Part shown: piece after piece, positions 5,963 to 7,674 of the stretch
How positions within the stretch are numbered: the first letter of the stretch is position 1
Layout of the letters: every line of letters begins with the position of its first letter
Assembly (NCBI GenBank): GCA_013696835.1
Contig: JACCXV010000038.1
Coordinates: forward strand, 1-7,674
DNA length: 7,674 nt
Reading direction: 5' to 3'
Origin: Gemmatimonadota bacterium
Lineage (GTDB): Bacteria; Gemmatimonadota; Gemmatimonadetes; JACCXV01
Notes under the pieces: model-generated
Seen by the model: the letters and a program-made list of their open reading frames with translations, nothing else
What the model was told of the DNA's origin: nothing
Databases searched by the model: none
Made by a program: the position numbers and the translations under genes

Positions 5963-7267
5963 CTAGTACTGCTGCATCAACAGCGACGCGGCGCGCTCCC
6001 CGATCCTCGCGATCAGGGAGCGTCGCCGCCAGGCTGCCAGATCGATCTCGCGTGACACCGCCATGTCCTGCTCGAGACCGCGCTCGATCTCGCCCGCGAG
6101 ATCGCGGTCGAGCACGCCGATGCTGTTCTCCTCGTTGATCTCCGTCGAACGCTCGTCCATGTTCGCCGACCCCAGCACCGACCAGCGGCTGTCCACCACC
6201 ACCGTCTTGGCGTGCATCATGGTTGGCTCGTACTCGAAGATTCGAACGCCCGCTTCGAGCAGCTCCTGGTACAGGCCGCGACCGGCCAGCCGGACGGGAT
6301 GGGCATCCGTGTTCTTCCCCGGAACGAGGATCCGCACGTCCACGCCCGCGCGCGCGCGCTGCTTGATGGCGTTGCGGATGCTGGCCCCGGGGACGAAGTA
6401 CGAGCTCGAGATCCAGATTCGTTCCCGGGCCGCGACGAAGGAAAGCCAGAAGAGCAGCCGGATCGGCTGCGCGGAGTCGGAGGGCGAGCTCACGACCGCC
6501 AGGCCCACCGGCTCCGCAGCTCTGTCCTCCGGCTCCCCCGAGTAGAACGGCACGCCGGCGACGATCTCCCCTGCGCAATAGACCCAGTTCTCGCCGAATG
6601 CCGTCTGGATGGCCGCCGCGAGAGGACCTTCCACGCGCAGCATGCTGTCCCGCCAGTGGTGCGGGTCCTGCGCCTTGCCGGTCCACTTCTCGGCGATGGC
6701 TCCGCCGCCCGTGAAGCCGACGCGGCCGTCGACGACGATCGCCCGCCGGTGGTCCCGCTTGAAGACGCGCACGAGCGTGAGGAGCTTGATCGGCCGGAAG
6801 CGCTTCACCTGGCAGCCCGCCTCCTCGAGCTCCCGCACGTGTCGCTTGTCCAGCTTGTGGGAACCGAAGGCGTCCACCATGAGGCGCACCTCGACCCCAG
6901 CGCGGGCGCGCTCCTTGAATGCCTCGAGGAAGTCGACGCCGATGCCTTTCGGCTCGAAGATGTAGACCTGGAAGTTGATGGTCTCCCGCGCCGCTCGGAT
7001 CGCCTCCAGCATGGTCGGGAAGAAGACGTCGCCGTTCTGAAGGATGTGCGCCGTGCCGCCGCGGACGAGCGGCACGTTGAGGAAGCGTGAGAGCGCGCCC
7101 AGGAACGCCTCCGATCCGGCCTCCGCGTCGCAGGTCGTGGAAAGGTCCTCGGGCGTGTGCCAGTCCGGAAGGAAGAGGGCGGCTACCACGGCTACGATCG
7201 CGGTGAATCCCATCGCGAGCAGGAGCCAGGCCCACCATGGCAGATCTCCCGACAGAAGCTCGCTCAT
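5963..7267 (-). CDS. clsB: Phospholipase D superfamily cardiolipin synthase, ClsB type
   Basis: A 434-residue membrane-associated enzyme predicted to make cardiolipin by phosphatidyl transfer. One N-terminal membrane segment (about 11-33, PWWAWLLLAMGFTAIVAVV) is followed by two PLD domains. The first motif is HRRAIVVDGRVGFTGG at 173-188, with arginine (R175) where the HxKx4D motif has lysine. The second is canonical, HAKTVVVDSRWSVLGSANMDERS, with H351, K353 and D358. NFQVYIFEPKGIG (98-110) and ISSSYFVPG (285-293) are the usual preceding strands. Length and the DPHHWRD and FGENW blocks match the ClsB (YbhO) branch. The start ATG overlaps the stop of the upstream EEP gene (ATGA), the same order as E. 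coli ybhP-clsB, and its own Shine-Dalgarno is weak, which points to coupled translation. Other phosphatidyl transfers, such as phosphatidylglycerol synthesis reported for ClsB, are possible. The gene symbol is by family resemblance. Confidence 0.92.
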   Translation of the reverse strand: MSELLSGDLPWWAWLLLAMGFTAIVAVVAALFLPDWHTPEDLSTTCDAEAGSEAFLGALSRFLNVPLVRGGTAHILQNGDVFFPTMLEAIRAARETINFQVYIFEPKGIGVDFLEAFKERARAGVEVRLMVDAFGSHKLDKRHVRELEEAGCQVKRFRPIKLLTLVRVFKRDHRRAIVVDGRVGFTGGGAIAEKWTGKAQDPHHWRDSMLRVEGPLAAAIQTAFGENWVYCAGEIVAGVPFYSGEPEDRAAEPVGLAVVSSPSDSAQPIRLLFWLSFVAARERIWISSSYFVPGASIRNAIKQRARAGVDVRILVPGKNTDAHPVRLAGRGLYQELLEAGVRIFEYEPTMMHAKTVVVDSRWSVLGSANMDERSTEINEENSIGVLDRDLAGEIERGLEQDMAVSREIDLAAWRRRSLIARIGERAASLLMQQY

Positions 7268-7674
7268 GCCAGCACCGGCGGGGGCCCGGGCGCCGGCGCG
7301 CCCCGGCCGCGGCCGTACTCGTGCAATCCCGCCGCTGCGGGCAGGCGGCCGAGCTGGACGGCTGCGGCGAGCGGATGATGGTCCGACCCGAATACATGCG
7401 GCCCCGCGTCTCGTGGATGCTCGTCGAGCCTATGCACGGTGGCCTCCTCCACGATGCCGCCGGCGGTCCGGATGAGCAGGTGATCGATGGGCAGCCGCGG
7501 AATGCCGTGATACGTATGGGTCCAGCGCGATGGTCGAGCCGGAACGCCGGACCCGAATCCCGCGCGCGCGAGCGCTTGAAACGCGGGCTCGCGCGTGCCG
7601 CGGTGGAGGTTCAGGTCCGCACCGAGGATGCACGAATCGCCGCCGCCGTGGCCCTCCACGAAGTCGAGTAGCCC
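7264..7674 (-). CDS. Endonuclease/exonuclease/phosphatase (EEP) family protein, N-terminus beyond window
   Basis: The last 136 residues of a metal-dependent EEP-fold hydrolase; the open frame runs off the right edge, so the start and the catalytic glutamate are not visible. Seen here are the D-x-N motif in CILGADLN, the THTYHGIPRLPIDHLL block and the terminal GSDHHPLAAAV, whose SDHHP pair is the catalytic aspartate-histidine signature. The family includes DNases, sphingomyelinases and inositol phosphatases, and the substrate cannot be chosen from this part. About 30 residues rich in Gly, Ala and Pro follow the SDHHP block. The stop overlaps the ATG of the ClsB-type gene by the ATGA quartet. 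The pairing and order match ybhP-clsB in E. coli, so this is probably the YbhP-like partner. No internal start was used because the conserved frame continues to the edge. Confidence 0.9.
   Translation of the reverse strand, partial: GLLDFVEGHGGGDSCILGADLNLHRGTREPAFQALARAGFGSGVPARPSRWTHTYHGIPRLPIDHLLIRTAGGIVEEATVHRLDEHPRDAGPHVFGSDHHPLAAAVQLGRLPAAAGLHEYGRGRGAPAPGPPPVLA

Noticed and set aside
6347..6359. Alternating CG run of 13 nt that could form Z-DNA
   Set aside because: It encodes ordinary Arg-Ala residues of the ClsB-type protein, and such runs are frequent at this GC content.
5817..7397. A 526-codon minus-strand frame covering the ClsB-type gene
   Set aside because: It is out of frame with the two HKD motifs and the EEP SDHHP motif, and its composition is that of a GC-rich shadow frame.

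Overview
This is a GC-rich bacterial chromosome segment with seven protein-coding genes, two of them cut by the window ends. Very high GC, a TTG start and GC-rich codon ends fit a high-GC phylum with a glutathione-type and cardiolipin toolkit, for example Gemmatimonadota, Myxococcota or Acidobacteriota. No gene here fixes the taxon. There is no rRNA, tRNA, CRISPR array, transposase or phage gene.

Layout. (1) Positions 1-3226, minus strand: a large Lhr-type superfamily 2 helicase, 1075 codons visible, with its C-terminus beyond the left edge. (2) 3223-3999, minus: a DUF1499 membrane protein whose stop codon overlaps the probable TTG start of the helicase, so the two form a translationally coupled pair. 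(3) 4178-4330, plus: a 50-residue lmo0937-type membrane protein with a near-perfect Shine-Dalgarno. It is divergent from the DUF1499 gene across a 178-bp gap and is followed by a strong GC hairpin. (4) 4455-5096, minus: a glutathione S-transferase family protein. (5) A 251-bp divergent gap with two palindromes. (6) 5348-5947, plus: a helical protein resembling the ferritin-like DUF892 family but apparently lacking most metal ligands. (7) 5963-7267, minus: a phospholipase D/cardiolipin synthase B-type protein. (8) 7264-7674, minus: the C-terminal part of an endonuclease/exonuclease/phosphatase (EEP) protein whose stop overlaps the synthase start (ATGA).

Functionally the window joins nucleic-acid maintenance (Lhr), membrane lipid synthesis (an EEP-ClsB pair in the same order as E. 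coli ybhP-clsB) and small proteins of types often linked to stress or envelope physiology (lmo0937 type, ferritin-like, GST). I see no defence island or mobile element. The points most worth a second look are the apparently metal-free ferritin-like protein with a 14-bp palindrome upstream, the HxR variant of the first HKD motif in the synthase, the insert between helicase motifs II and III, and the DUF1499-Lhr coupling. None of these amounts to a clearly new system.
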